From Micromonospora sp. MA102 (GTDB taxonomy: Bacteria > Actinomycetota > Actinomycetes > Mycobacteriales > Micromonosporaceae), in assembly GCF_025460765.1 (NCBI RefSeq), contig NZ_JAMWEG010000007.1, positions 301,989-365,988 of the forward strand: a stretch of DNA of 64,000 nt, written 5' to 3'. This document shows positions 51,094 to 60,408 of this stretch, one piece after another. The notes below the pieces were generated by a model, which made no database searches, was not told the DNA's origin, and saw only the letters and a list, made by a program, of their open reading frames with translations. Each line of letters opens with the position of its first letter. The stretch's first letter is position 1. A program made the position numbers and the translations under genes.

Positions 51094-53467
51094 CTCGAAG
51101 ACGATCGAGCGGCGGCGCGCGTGCAGGGTCGCCCCGCCGCGCAGCCAGACCGTCCGCCGGTCCCGGCCGGACCGGACCGGTGCGGGCCGGGACCCGCGGC
51201 CGGGGCCCGGTGCGGGACCGCTCGAAGATCAGGCTGGCCACCCCGGTCGCGGTCACCACCAGCACGGCCATCTCGCCCATGGTGTCCCAGGCCCGGATGT
51301 CGACCAGGGTCACGTTGACCACGTTGCGGCCGTACCCCTGCGCCACGGCCAGGTCGGGGAACGCCGCCGAGATCGAGGGGGCCCGCCGCGCACCGGCCGC
51401 GGCCAGCGCCAGGCCGGCCATGACCAGGCCGGCGGCCACCCCGATGCCCCGCCGGACCCAGCGGCTGCGGCGCAGCGGGCGGGCCGAGAAGCGGTCCGGG
51501 AGCCGGCGCAGCACCAGCACGAAGACGGCGATGGTGGCGGTCTCCACGAGGAACTGGGTGAGCGCCACGTCGGGCGCGCCGTAGAGGACGAACATCATGG
51601 CGGTGCCGTAGCCGGTGACGCCCACCAGCAGCATGGCGGTGAGCCGGCGCCGGGCGCCCACCGCGAGCAGCGCGGCCACCGCGATCACCACGCAGACCAC
51701 GAGCTGGGTCGGGTTGTCCCAGACCGCGAGCTCCGTGCGCCAGGGCCGGGTGGCCAGCATGGCGCCGCCCGGCACCAGCACCAGGCAGACGAGCACGGTG
51801 CCCAGGTACTGCGGCAGGGCGCCGCGCTGGGTCGCGCCGGTGACCTCGATGGCGAACCGGTCGAACCGGTGGGTGATCCACTCGTACCCCTGGTTGCCGC
51901 CGACCGGCGCCCGCAGCCGGGTCAGCACCGGGGTGAGCGGGCCGCGGACCAGGTGCAGCGTGTATCCGCCGGCCAGCACGACGGCGGAGAGGCCGAGCGC
52001 CGCGGTCGGTCCGTGCCAGAGCGCCAGTTTCTCCTCGACCGGGCCGAACAGCTCCGCGTACGGGCGGAGCAGGCCGCCCAACCAGCCGGCGGCCGGGCCG
52101 GCGGCGAAGCCGGCGACGGCGAGCAGGGCCGGAGGGACGAGCATCGCGGCGGGCGGCCGCCCCACATCGGTGACCGGCACGCCCGGCCGCGACGCGAACG
52201 CGCCCCAGAGGAACCGGATGCTGTACGCGACGGTCAGCGCGCTTCCGGCCACCAGCCCGGCGAGCACCACGGGTCGTTCGGTGAACGCCCCGAGCACCGC
52301 CTCCTTCGCCACGAACCCGAGCAGCGGCGGGACGCCGGCCATCGAGGCGGCGGCCAGCGTGGCGACCGTGGCGAGCACCGGGGCGCTCCGTCCCACGCCG
52401 GACAGGTCGCGCAGGTCCCGGCTGCCGGCGCTGTGGTCGAGGATGCCGACGACGAGGAAGAGCGCCGCCTTGAACAGCGCGTGCGCCAGCAGCATGGCGA
52501 CGCCGGCGAGGGCCGCCTTCGGGGTGCCCGCGCCGAGCACCACGGTGAGCAGGCCGAGCTGGCTGACCGTCCCGTACGCCAGCAGCAGCTTGAGGTCGGT
52601 CTGCCGCAGCGCCGCCCAGCCCCCGGCGACCAGGGTGACCAGCCCGGCGACCACGGTGACCGGACGCCACGGCCCGGCCGGCGCGAGCGCCGGGCCGAGC
52701 AGCCCGATGAGGAACACCCCGGCCTTCACCATGGCCGCCGCGTGCAGGTAGGCGCTGACCGGGGTGGGCGCCGCCATCGCCACCGGCAGCCACGAGGTGA
52801 ACGGGAACACCGCGGACTTCGCGAGCGCGCCGGCGAGGACGAGCAGCACGGCGACCACCAGGTAACCGCCGCCGGGCAGGGGCGCGGCCGTGACGACGGA
52901 CCAGCGGTAGCTGCCGACGTGGTGGCCGAGCAGCAGGAAGCCGACCAGCATGGCCAGGCCGCCCAGGGTGGTGACGGTCAGGGCCTGGGCCGCGGCCCAG
53001 CGGCTGGACCGCCGCTCGGTGCTGTGCCCGATGAGCAGGTAGGAGAAGACCGTGGTCAGCTCCCAGAAGACGTAGAGGAGCAGCAGGTCGTCGGAGACGA
53101 CCAGGCCGAGCATCGCCCCCGCGAAGGCGACCATGACGGCCGCGAACCGGGCCAGGCCCGCGGAGCCGGCGTGGAAGTAGCGGGCGGAGTAGACCAGCAC
53201 CAGCGCGCCGACACCACCGACCAGCAGCAGCATCAGCCAGGACAGGGTGGTGACCCGCAGGGCCACGTCGAGCTGGAGCTCCGCGACCCAGGGGTACGTC
53301 TCGACCACCGCCTCGCCCGCGCGGACCGCCCCGGTGTGCGCCACCGCCCACGCGAAGGTGGCGGCCGGGGCGAGCGCGAGCAGCAGGCAGGCGCGGGGGC
53401 CCCACCGGCGGACCAGCAGCGGGGCGGACAGGGCCGCCACCAGGTGCAGGATCAGCAGGACGAGCAC
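50629..53467 (-). CDS. mrpA: Mrp antiporter fused subunit A/B, apparent +1 frameshift at the A-B junction
   Basis: The largest subunit, MrpA, related to NuoL. From GTG at 53467 (GGGAG five bases upstream) about 750 residues are typical: SDDLLLLYVFWELTTVFSYLLIGH, KSAVFPFTSWLPVAMAAPTPVSAYLHAAAMVKAGVFLIGLL, LKLLLAYGTVSQLGLLTVVLG and the late ALTQFLVETATIAVFVLVLRRL, EMAVLVVTATGVASLIFERSR. After that, in this frame, the translation becomes meaningless although it stays open to 50582. The adjacent frame instead encodes RRTVWLRGGATLHARRRSIVFEVVTRLIFHT and the MnhB domain. Actinobacterial MrpA normally ends in a fused MnhB domain, so an extra or lost base between about 51130 and 51215 is likely, as true mutation or sequencing error. 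Confidence 0.88.
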
Positions 53468-53536
53468 GCGCACTCCCGGTCGAGGTGACAGCGCACCGAG
53501 GCACGCTGCGGCCACGACCGATCAGACGCCACATTC

Positions 53537-53556
53537 CCGCCCGACCGGGCGGTTTT
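53537..53556. terminator. Hairpin with T-tract between unknown gene and mrp operon
   Basis: CCGCCC pairs with GGGCGG around a short loop and is followed by TTTT on the plus strand. No rightward gene ends here, so it may instead be a structure in the mrp leader. Confidence 0.4.
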
Positions 53557-53588
53557 CGGGAAACCGGCCCGGCGCCCGGCGCCCCCGG

Positions 53589-53957
53589 TCAGCGCAGGGC
53601 GGGGTCGGGGGCGGAGCGGTCCCGGCGGGGCACCTCGACGAGCAGGTCGGTGCGGCCGAGCTGGCGGACCGCCTTGTTGACGACCCGCTGGGCTGCGGCC
53701 AGGGAGCGCACCGGCAGCAGCTTGCCGCGGCTCTCCCGGCGCAGCACGAAGTAGTGCACGGCGGCGCGGACGAGGCCCCGGTCGGCGGCGCTGGAGTGGG
53801 CGGTGGCGACGACCAGCTCGCGCAGGCAGCGGGCCAGTTCCTCGGCCAGCTCCAGCTCGGGGCCGTGCAGGCCGGTGCGCAGTGTGGCGAGGTGACTGTC
53901 GACCTTGCGGATGAGCACGTCGGTGCCGGACCCGGACCCTCGCCCCTGCACGGTCAT
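53589..53957 (-). CDS. Unknown alpha-helical protein
   Basis: A 122-residue soluble protein I do not recognise. After a short Gly-rich N-terminus (GRGSGSGTDVLIRKV) it is helical: ELELAEELARCLRELVVATAHSSAADRGLVRAAVHYFVLRRE and LAAAQRVVNKAVRQLGRTDLLVEVPRRDR, with basic residues suited to nucleic-acid contact. ATG at 53957. The AT-rich region upstream holds the palindrome GTTAAGT-AAG-ACTTAAC (54025-54041). It sits upstream of the mrp operon on the same strand with a hairpin in between. Confidence 0.65.
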   Translation of the reverse strand: MTVQGRGSGSGTDVLIRKVDSHLATLRTGLHGPELELAEELARCLRELVVATAHSSAADRGLVRAAVHYFVLRRESRGKLLPVRSLAAAQRVVNKAVRQLGRTDLLVEVPRRDRSAPDPALR

Positions 53958-54024
53958 CCAAGCCCCTCCACCCCACGCTGCGTTGCGAGTGAAGTTACTT
54001 TATGTTGCGCGGTGCAAGCAAGCA

Positions 54025-54041
54025 GTTAAGTAAGACTTAAC
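54025..54041. promoter_or_regulatory. Operator-like palindrome
   Basis: GTTAAGT AAG ACTTAAC has two perfect 7-bp arms in a strikingly AT-rich stretch (about 53985-54070) between the unknown gene (minus) and lhr (plus). TTGCGCGGTGCAA lies about 10 bases to the left and is also an imperfect palindrome. The regulator is unknown. Confidence 0.55.
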
Positions 54042-54128
54042 GCATACAAGGCCGCATCCGTCGCTTAAAGCACCGTCCCGGACAGATCAGCGTCGCGCGA
54101 GGACTGGTTGTCACACGGGCGAGGCAGG

Positions 54129-57100
54129 ATGGAGGGCGTGGCGGACGAGGTGACCCGGGGCGCGGCCCTGGCGGGGTTCGGCGCGGCGACCCGGGAGTGG
54201 TTCACCGCGGCCTTCGCGGCGCCCACCGCCGCCCAGGAAGGCGCCTGGCGGTCGGTCGCCGCCGGCCGCAACGCGCTGGTCGTCGCCCCGACCGGCTCCG
54301 GCAAGACCCTCGCGGCGTTCCTCTGGTCGCTCGACCGGCTGGCCAAGGAGCCACCGCCCGCCGAGGCGCGGCAGCGCTGCCGGGTCCTCTACGTCAGCCC
54401 GCTCAAGGCGCTCGCCGTCGACGTCGAGCGGAATCTGCGCGCCCCGCTCACCGGCATCCGGCAGGCCGCCACCCGGCTCGGCCTCACCCCGCCCGACATC
54501 ACCGTGGGCATGCGCACCGGCGACACCCCCGCCGACGAGCGGCGGGCCTTCGCCCGGACCCCGCCGGACATCCTCATCACCACGCCCGAGTCGCTGTTCC
54601 TGCTGCTCACCTCCGCCGCCCGCGACTCGCTGCGCGGGGTCCGCACGGTGATCGTCGACGAGGTGCACGCGGTCGCCGGCACGAAGCGCGGCGCCCACCT
54701 GGCGCTCTCCCTGGAACGCCTCGACGCGCTGCTGGAGACCCCGGCGCAGCGGATCGGGCTCTCCGCCACCGTCCGGCCGATCGACGTCTGCGCCCGGTTC
54801 CTCGGCGGCGCCCGCCCGGTCGACGTGGTGCAGCCGCCCACCAGCAAGACCATCGAGGTCAGCGTCCAGGTCCCGGTCGAGGACATGACCCGCCTCGACG
54901 AGCAGGAGCCGCCGGAGGACGCGCTGGGCGGAGTCGGGCCGCGGCGGGCATCGATCTGGCCCGCCGTCGAGGAGCGGGTCTTCGCGTTGATCCGGTCGCA
55001 CCGGTCGACCATCGTGTTCACCAACTCGAGGCGCAGCGCCGAGCGGCTCTGCGCCCGGCTCAACGAGCTGGCCGCCGAGGAGCTGGAGGCGGCGACCGCC
55101 CCGGACGGCGGTCCCGTGGCCCGGGGCGGGGAGCCGGTGCGCGTATCCGAGCTGCTGCCCGGGGGCGGCGGCCGGGCGGACGACGGTCCTGGGGACGGTC
55201 CCGGCCCGGCGGCCGGCGCTGTCGGTCCGGAGGGTGGCGTCGGCCCGGCGCGGCGGCGCGGCGCCGAGGCGTTCGGCGGGCCGGTCGGGCCGCTGCGCGC
55301 GCCCCGGCAACCGGCCGAGGTGATGGCGCAGTCCGGGGCGGCGGCCGGGGCGCCACCGGTGATCGCCCGCGCCCACCACGGCAGCGTCTCCCGGGAGGAG
55401 CGCAAGCACATCGAGGAGGCGCTCAAGTCCGGGCAGCTCCCGGCCGTGGTCGCCACCTCCAGCCTGGAGCTGGGCATCGACATGGGCGCGGTCGACCTGG
55501 TCGTGCAGATCGAGGCCCCGCCGAGCGTCGCGGCCGGCCTGCAGCGCGTCGGCCGGGCCGGGCACCAGGTCGGCGCGGTCTCCCGGGGCGTGGTCTTCCC
55601 GAAGCACCGCGGCGACCTGCTCTCCTGCACGGTGGTCGCCGAGCGGATGGGCGCGGGCGCGATCGAGGAGCTGCACTACCCGCGCAACCCGCTCGACGTG
55701 CTGGCCCAGCAGATCGTGGCGATGGTGGCCCTGGAGCCGTGGCGCCTGGGCGACCTGGCCGTGCTGGTCCGCCGGGCCGCGCCCTTCGCCGAGCTGCCCG
55801 ACTCGGCGCTGCACGCGGTGCTCGACATGCTGTCCGGGCGCTACCCGTCGACGGCCTTCGCCGAGTTGCGCCCCCGACTGGTCTGGGACCGGGCCGCCGA
55901 CGTGCTCACCGGCCGGCCCGGCGCTCAGCGGCTCGCCGTCACCAGCGGCGGCACCATCCCCGACCGGGGGCTGTTCGGGGTCTTCCTGGCCGGCGCCGAG
56001 CGGGCCGCCCGCGTGGGCGAGCTGGACGAGGAGATGGTCTACGAGTCCCGGGTCGGCGACGTGTTCCTGCTCGGCTCGTCGTCCTGGCGGATCGAGGACA
56101 TCACCCCCGACCGGGTGCTGGTCTCACCCGCGCCCGGGCAGGCCGCCCGGATGCCGTTCTGGAAGGGCGACCAGCTCGGCCGCCCGGTCGAGCTGGGCCG
56201 GGCCATCGGCGCGCGGGTCCGGGCGCTGCTGCGGCAGTCCGACACCGACGCGGTGGCCGCGCTGCGTGCCGGCGGGCTGGACGACTGGGCCGCCGGCAAC
56301 CTGCTGGCCTACCTGCGCGAGCAGAAGGAGGCCACCCGGTCGTTGCCGGACGACCGCACGGTCGTGGTCGAGCGGTTCCGCGACGAGCTGGGCGACTGGC
56401 GGCTCGCCGTGCACTCGGTGCTCGGCGCCCGGGTCAACGGCCCGTGGGCGCTGGCCATCGGCCGCCGGCTGGCCGAGCGCTACGGGGTGGACGCCCAGGT
56501 GATGCCCTCCGACGACGGGATCGTGGTCCGCCTGCCGGACACGGCCGAGGAGCCGCCCGGCGCCGACGTGGTGGTGTTCGACCCCGAGGAGATCGCCCAG
56601 CTGGTCGAGGAGTCCGTCGGCACGTCGGCGCTGTTCGCCTCCCGGTTCCGCGAGTGCGCGGCCCGGGCCCTGCTGCTGCCCCGCCGCGACCCGCGCCGCC
56701 GGCAGCCGCTCTGGCAGCAGCGCCAGCGCGCCGCCCAGCTGCTCGACGTGGCGCGCGAGTACGCCGACTTCCCGGTCACCCTCGAGGCCGCCCGGGAGTG
56801 CCTCCAGGACGTCTTCGACCAGCCGGCGCTGGCCCAGCTGATGCGCGACCTGGGCGCCCGCAAGGTCCGGCTCGTCGAGGTGGAGTCCGAGCGCCCGTCG
56901 CCGTTCGCCCGCTCCCTGCTCTTCGGCTACGTGGGCGCGTTCCTCTACGAGGGCGACGCGCCGCTGGCCGAGCGGCGGGCCGCCGCCCTGGCCCTCGACT
57001 CCGGGCTCCTCGGCGAGCTGCTCGGCCGGGTCGACCTGCGGGAGCTGCTCGACCCGGCGGTGCTGGCCGAGACCGAGCGGCAACTGCGCTGGCGCACCGA

Positions 57101-58889
57101 GCAGCGCCGCGCCCGCGACGCCGAGGACGTGGTCGAGCTGCTCCGGGTGGTCGGCGACCTGAGCGAGGCCGAGCTGGCCGAGCGGGGCGTACCGGCGGGG
57201 TGGCTGGGCGAGCTGGAGGCGGCCCGCCGGGTGCTGCGCGTCCGGATCGCGGGCGAGGACCGCTGGGTGGTCGTCGAGGACGCCGCCCGCCTGCGGGACG
57301 CTCTCGGCGTGGCGCTGCCCGTCGGGGTGGCCGAGGCGTACCTGGAGCCGGTGGCCGACCCGCTCGGTGACCTGGTCGCCCGCTACGCCCGCACCCACGG
57401 CCCGTTCGCGGCGGCCACCTGTGCCGCCCGCTTCGGGCTCGGGGTGTTCGTCGTCGAGCAGGCGCTGCGCCGGCTCGCCGCCACCGGGCGGGTGGTCTCC
57501 GGCGAGTTCGCCCCGGACAGCGTCGGCACCCAGTGGTGCGACGCCGAGGTGCTGCGGCTGCTGCGCCGCCGGTCGCTCGCCGCGCTGCGCCGGGAGATCG
57601 AGCCGGTGCCGCCCCGGGCGCTCGCCGCGTTCCTGCCCCGCTGGCAGCAGGTCGGCTCCTCGGCCCGGGGCGTCGAGGCGGTCGCCGCCACCGTCGAGCA
57701 GTTGCAGGGCGCGGCCGTGCCGGCGTCCGCGCTGGAACGTCTCGTGCTGCCCGCCCGCATCGCCGACTACTCCCCCGCCCAGCTCGACGAGCTCTGCGCC
57801 AGCGGGGAGGTGGTCTGGGCCGGGTCCGGGGCGATCTCCGGCGGCGACGGCTGGGTCACCCTCGCGTACGCGGACGTCGCGCCGCTGCTGCTGCCCCCGC
57901 CGGACGAGGCGCTGGCCGTCACCCCGCTGCACGAGGCCGTGCTCGACGCGCTCGCCGACGGGCAGGCGCTGTTCTTCCGCTCCCTGTCCGACCGGATCGG
58001 CGCCACCGACGACACCGCCCTGGCGGCCGCGGTGTGGGACCTGGTCTGGGCCGGTCACCTCACCAACGACACCCTGGCCCCGCTCCGGGCGGCGCTCGGC
58101 GGCGGCGGGGCGCACCGCAGCCGGCCGGCCGCCCCGCGCACCCGCTACCGCCGCCCCGGCCGGGTGGCGCTGCCCAGCCGTGGCGGCCCGCCCACCGTGG
58201 CCGGCCGCTGGTCCCGGCTGCCCGAGCGCGACCTCGACCCCACCCGGCGGGCCGCGGCCCTCGCCGACCTGCTGCTCGAACGGCACGGCGTGGTCACCCG
58301 GGGCGCGGTCATGGCCGAGCAGGTGACCGGCGGGTTCGCGGCGGTCTACCCGGTGCTCTCCGCGCTGGAGGAACGCGGGGCGGCCCGGCGCGGCTACTTC
58401 GTCGAGGGGCTGGGCGCGGCCCAGTTCGCCGTGCCCGGTGCGGTCGACCGGATCCGCGCCCTCGCCGACCCGGCCGACGACCGCCGGGGCCGGGGCGGCC
58501 CCACCGTGGTGCTCGCCGCCACCGACCCGGCCAACCCCTACGGCGCGGCCCTGCCCTGGCCCGACCGGGTGGTCGACTCCGGCGACGGCGCGACCCCGGC
58601 CACCGGGCACCGGGCCGGGCGGAAGGCCGGCGCGCTGGTCGTGCTGGTCGGCGGCGACCTGGTGCTCTACGTCGAGCGGGGCGGGCGCACCATCCTCTCC
58701 TTCACCGACGACACCGACGCGCTGGCCGCGGCCGGCAAGGCCCTCGCCGACGCGGTGCACTCCGGGGCGCTCGGCGCCATCTCGGTGGAACGCGCCGACG
58801 GCGAGGCCGTGCACTCCTCGCCGCTGCGCGACGCGCTCACCGCGGCCGGCTTCCGCGCCACCCCCCGCGGCCTCCGCCTCCGCGGCTGA
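54129..58889 (+). CDS. lhr: Lhr-family ATP-dependent DNA helicase (long form)
   Basis: A 1586-residue superfamily 2 helicase. Walker A is APTGSGKT (53-60), TPES and DEVH box (177-180), SAT motif GLSATVRP, motif IV TIVFTNSRRSAERLCARLNEL, then motif V ATSSLELGIDMG and motif VI QRVGRAGHQVG. Between motifs IV and V lies a disordered Gly/Pro-rich insert of about 100 residues. Lhr-core is followed by the WH and beta-barrel domains and a long C-terminal region. Mycobacterial Lhr is a 3'-5' translocase and DNA-RNA helicase induced by DNA damage. ATG at 54129 is chosen; GTG at 54138 is possible. No SOS box is visible upstream. Confidence 0.94.
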   Translation: MEGVADEVTRGAALAGFGAATREWFTAAFAAPTAAQEGAWRSVAAGRNALVVAPTGSGKTLAAFLWSLDRLAKEPPPAEARQRCRVLYVSPLKALAVDVERNLRAPLTGIRQAATRLGLTPPDITVGMRTGDTPADERRAFARTPPDILITTPESLFLLLTSAARDSLRGVRTVIVDEVHAVAGTKRGAHLALSLERLDALLETPAQRIGLSATVRPIDVCARFLGGARPVDVVQPPTSKTIEVSVQVPVEDMTRLDEQEPPEDALGGVGPRRASIWPAVEERVFALIRSHRSTIVFTNSRRSAERLCARLNELAAEELEAATAPDGGPVARGGEPVRVSELLPGGGGRADDGPGDGPGPAAGAVGPEGGVGPARRRGAEAFGGPVGPLRAPRQPAEVMAQSGAAAGAPPVIARAHHGSVSREERKHIEEALKSGQLPAVVATSSLELGIDMGAVDLVVQIEAPPSVAAGLQRVGRAGHQVGAVSRGVVFPKHRGDLLSCTVVAERMGAGAIEELHYPRNPLDVLAQQIVAMVALEPWRLGDLAVLVRRAAPFAELPDSALHAVLDMLSGRYPSTAFAELRPRLVWDRAADVLTGRPGAQRLAVTSGGTIPDRGLFGVFLAGAERAARVGELDEEMVYESRVGDVFLLGSSSWRIEDITPDRVLVSPAPGQAARMPFWKGDQLGRPVELGRAIGARVRALLRQSDTDAVAALRAGGLDDWAAGNLLAYLREQKEATRSLPDDRTVVVERFRDELGDWRLAVHSVLGARVNGPWALAIGRRLAERYGVDAQVMPSDDGIVVRLPDTAEEPPGADVVVFDPEEIAQLVEESVGTSALFASRFRECAARALLLPRRDPRRRQPLWQQRQRAAQLLDVAREYADFPVTLEAARECLQDVFDQPALAQLMRDLGARKVRLVEVESERPSPFARSLLFGYVGAFLYEGDAPLAERRAAALALDSGLLGELLGRVDLRELLDPAVLAETERQLRWRTEQRRARDAEDVVELLRVVGDLSEAELAERGVPAGWLGELEAARRVLRVRIAGEDRWVVVEDAARLRDALGVALPVGVAEAYLEPVADPLGDLVARYARTHGPFAAATCAARFGLGVFVVEQALRRLAATGRVVSGEFAPDSVGTQWCDAEVLRLLRRRSLAALRREIEPVPPRALAAFLPRWQQVGSSARGVEAVAATVEQLQGAAVPASALERLVLPARIADYSPAQLDELCASGEVVWAGSGAISGGDGWVTLAYADVAPLLLPPPDEALAVTPLHEAVLDALADGQALFFRSLSDRIGATDDTALAAAVWDLVWAGHLTNDTLAPLRAALGGGGAHRSRPAAPRTRYRRPGRVALPSRGGPPTVAGRWSRLPERDLDPTRRAAALADLLLERHGVVTRGAVMAEQVTGGFAAVYPVLSALEERGAARRGYFVEGLGAAQFAVPGAVDRIRALADPADDRRGRGGPTVVLAATDPANPYGAALPWPDRVVDSGDGATPATGHRAGRKAGALVVLVGGDLVLYVERGGRTILSFTDDTDALAAAGKALADAVHSGALGAISVERADGEAVHSSPLRDALTAAGFRATPRGLRLRG

Positions 58890-58923
58890 CCGCTCCCCTG
58901 GGCGAACGCCGAAACGGGTCAGA

Positions 58924-58974
58924 GATCTTGGACGGAAACGGCCGCCATGAGGGCCGTCTGGTACCAAGATCTTG
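58924..58974. repeat. Intergenic inverted repeat with AGATCTTGG arms
   Basis: GATCTTGG and ACGGCC on the left pair with GGCCGT and CCAAGATC on the right (with a short internal loop). It lies between lhr and the next gene. The arm CCAAGATCTTG resembles the CAAGATC sequences in the repeats at 6237 and 61308. Confidence 0.75.
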
Positions 58975-59032
58975 TCGGCGCTCCGGCGGCTCGCTCGCTA
59001 GGGTGTGCTCCGCACACGCCGAGGGGGACGAC

Positions 59033-59539
59033 ATGACCTCGATCCAGGTACGACCCGCCGGGCCGGGCGACCACGCCGACCTCGCGGCCCTGCACGAGCG
59101 GGAGTGGGGCGGCCCGCACGTGGTGGTCCACGACACCCGCTACGACCTGCGGGAACTACCCGCCCTGGTGGCCGTGGACGGCGCGGGCGGGTTCGCCGGG
59201 GCGCTGGTGCACCGGCTCGCCGGCGGCGGGCTGGAGGTGGTCAGCCTCGCCGCGACGACCCTCGGCAACGGCGCCGGCAGCGCCCTCCTGGCCGCCGCCG
59301 AGGCGGTCGCCACGGCCGCCGGTGCGGACCGGCTCTGGCTGGTCACCACCAACGACAACCTCCGGGCGCTGCGCTTCTACCAGCGCCGGGGGCTGCGGAT
59401 CGTGGCGGTGGACGCGGGCGCGGTGGACCGGGCCCGGGCCGTCAAGCCGACGATCCCGTACCTGGGCGAGGACGACATCCCGCTCCACGACGAGCTGCGG
59501 CTGGAACGGCGGCTCCCGGCGCCGGCGGCCGGGTCGTGA
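59033..59539 (+). CDS. GNAT family N-acetyltransferase
   Basis: A 168-residue acetyltransferase with the N-terminal IQVRPAGPGDHADLAALHEREWGG, the beta-bulge VVSLAATTLGNGAGSALLAAAEAVATAAGADRLWLVTTNDNLRALRFYQRRGLRIV, where LGNGAGSAL is the acetyl-CoA loop. ATG at 59033. Its stop overlaps the start of the SAM hydroxide adenosyltransferase gene by 4 bp. Substrate unknown. Confidence 0.87.
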   Translation: MTSIQVRPAGPGDHADLAALHEREWGGPHVVVHDTRYDLRELPALVAVDGAGGFAGALVHRLAGGGLEVVSLAATTLGNGAGSALLAAAEAVATAAGADRLWLVTTNDNLRALRFYQRRGLRIVAVDAGAVDRARAVKPTIPYLGEDDIPLHDELRLERRLPAPAAGS

Positions 59540-60363
59540 CGGGCCGCGACGGAGGGCCCGCCGGCGGCCCCTGGATCTCGCTGACCACCGACTACGGGCT
59601 GGCCGACGGCTTCGTGGCGGCCTGCCACGGGGTGCTCGCCCGGCTCGCCCCGGCCGCCCGGGTGATCGACGTGACCCACCTGGTGCCGCCGGCCGACGTA
59701 CGCCGGGGCGCGGCCGTGCTCGCCCAGGCCGTGCCGTACCTGCCGGTGGGGGTGCACGTGGCGGTGGTCGACCCGGGCGTGGGCACGGCACGGCGCGGTG
59801 TCGCCCTGGCCACTCCGGGCGGGCTGCTGGTCGGTCCGGACAACGGGCTGCTGCTGGATGCCGCCGAGGCCCTCGGCGGGATCACCGGTGCGGTCGAGCT
59901 GACCAGTCCGGCCTGGCTCGCCCCGACGGTCTCCCGCACCTTCCACGGGCGGGACGTGTTCGCGCCGGTCGCCGCGCGGCTGGCGCTCGGCGCCCCGCTG
60001 GCGGAGGCGGGCCCGGCCGTGGACCCGGCGACACTGGTCCGGCTGCCGGCGCCGCTGGTCCGCGCCGACGACGCGGGCTTCACCGCCGAGGTGCTGACCG
60101 TCGACCACTTCGGCAACGTCCAGCTCGCCGCCCCCGGCGCGCTGCTGGCCGGGCTGCCGGAGCGGGTGCGGGTGGCCGGGCGGGTGGCGGTGCGCGGGCG
60201 CACCTTCGGCGACGCCCCGGCCGGCGGGCTGGTCGCGTACGTGGACTCGGCCGGGCTGGTGGCGCTGGCGGTCAACACCGGCCGCGCGGTCGACCTGCTC
60301 GGCGTGCGCCCCGGCGAGGTGGTGACGGTCACCGGCGACGTGGTGCCGGTCACCGGCGACTGA
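59536..60363 (+). CDS. SAM hydroxide adenosyltransferase (DUF62/SAM hydrolase family)
   Basis: A 275-residue protein of the family that splits S-adenosylmethionine into adenosine and methionine with water; relatives are the fluorinase and chlorinase of salt-tolerant actinomycetes. Motifs: ISLTTDYGLADGFVAACHGVLARLAPAARVIDVTHLVPPADVRRGA (Asp and His for SAM ribose), VHVAVVDPGVGTARRGVAL, GPDNGLL, TFHGRDVFAPVAARLA and TVDHFGNVQL. GTG start overlaps the GNAT gene. The halide-binding insertion of fluorinase is not seen, so hydrolysis is the likely reaction. Confidence 0.88.
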   Translation: MTGRDGGPAGGPWISLTTDYGLADGFVAACHGVLARLAPAARVIDVTHLVPPADVRRGAAVLAQAVPYLPVGVHVAVVDPGVGTARRGVALATPGGLLVGPDNGLLLDAAEALGGITGAVELTSPAWLAPTVSRTFHGRDVFAPVAARLALGAPLAEAGPAVDPATLVRLPAPLVRADDAGFTAEVLTVDHFGNVQLAAPGALLAGLPERVRVAGRVAVRGRTFGDAPAGGLVAYVDSAGLVALAVNTGRAVDLLGVRPGEVVTVTGDVVPVTGD

Positions 60364-60408
60364 CCCGGCCCACCCTGCGGATCCGGCCGGGCGAGGGAGG
60401 ATGGAGGG

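Noticed and set aside
51078..53534. An 818-codon minus-strand frame over mrpA
   Set aside because: It overlaps mrpA in another frame, shows Arg/Gly/Pro-rich composition and no membrane helices, unlike the neighbouring true frame.
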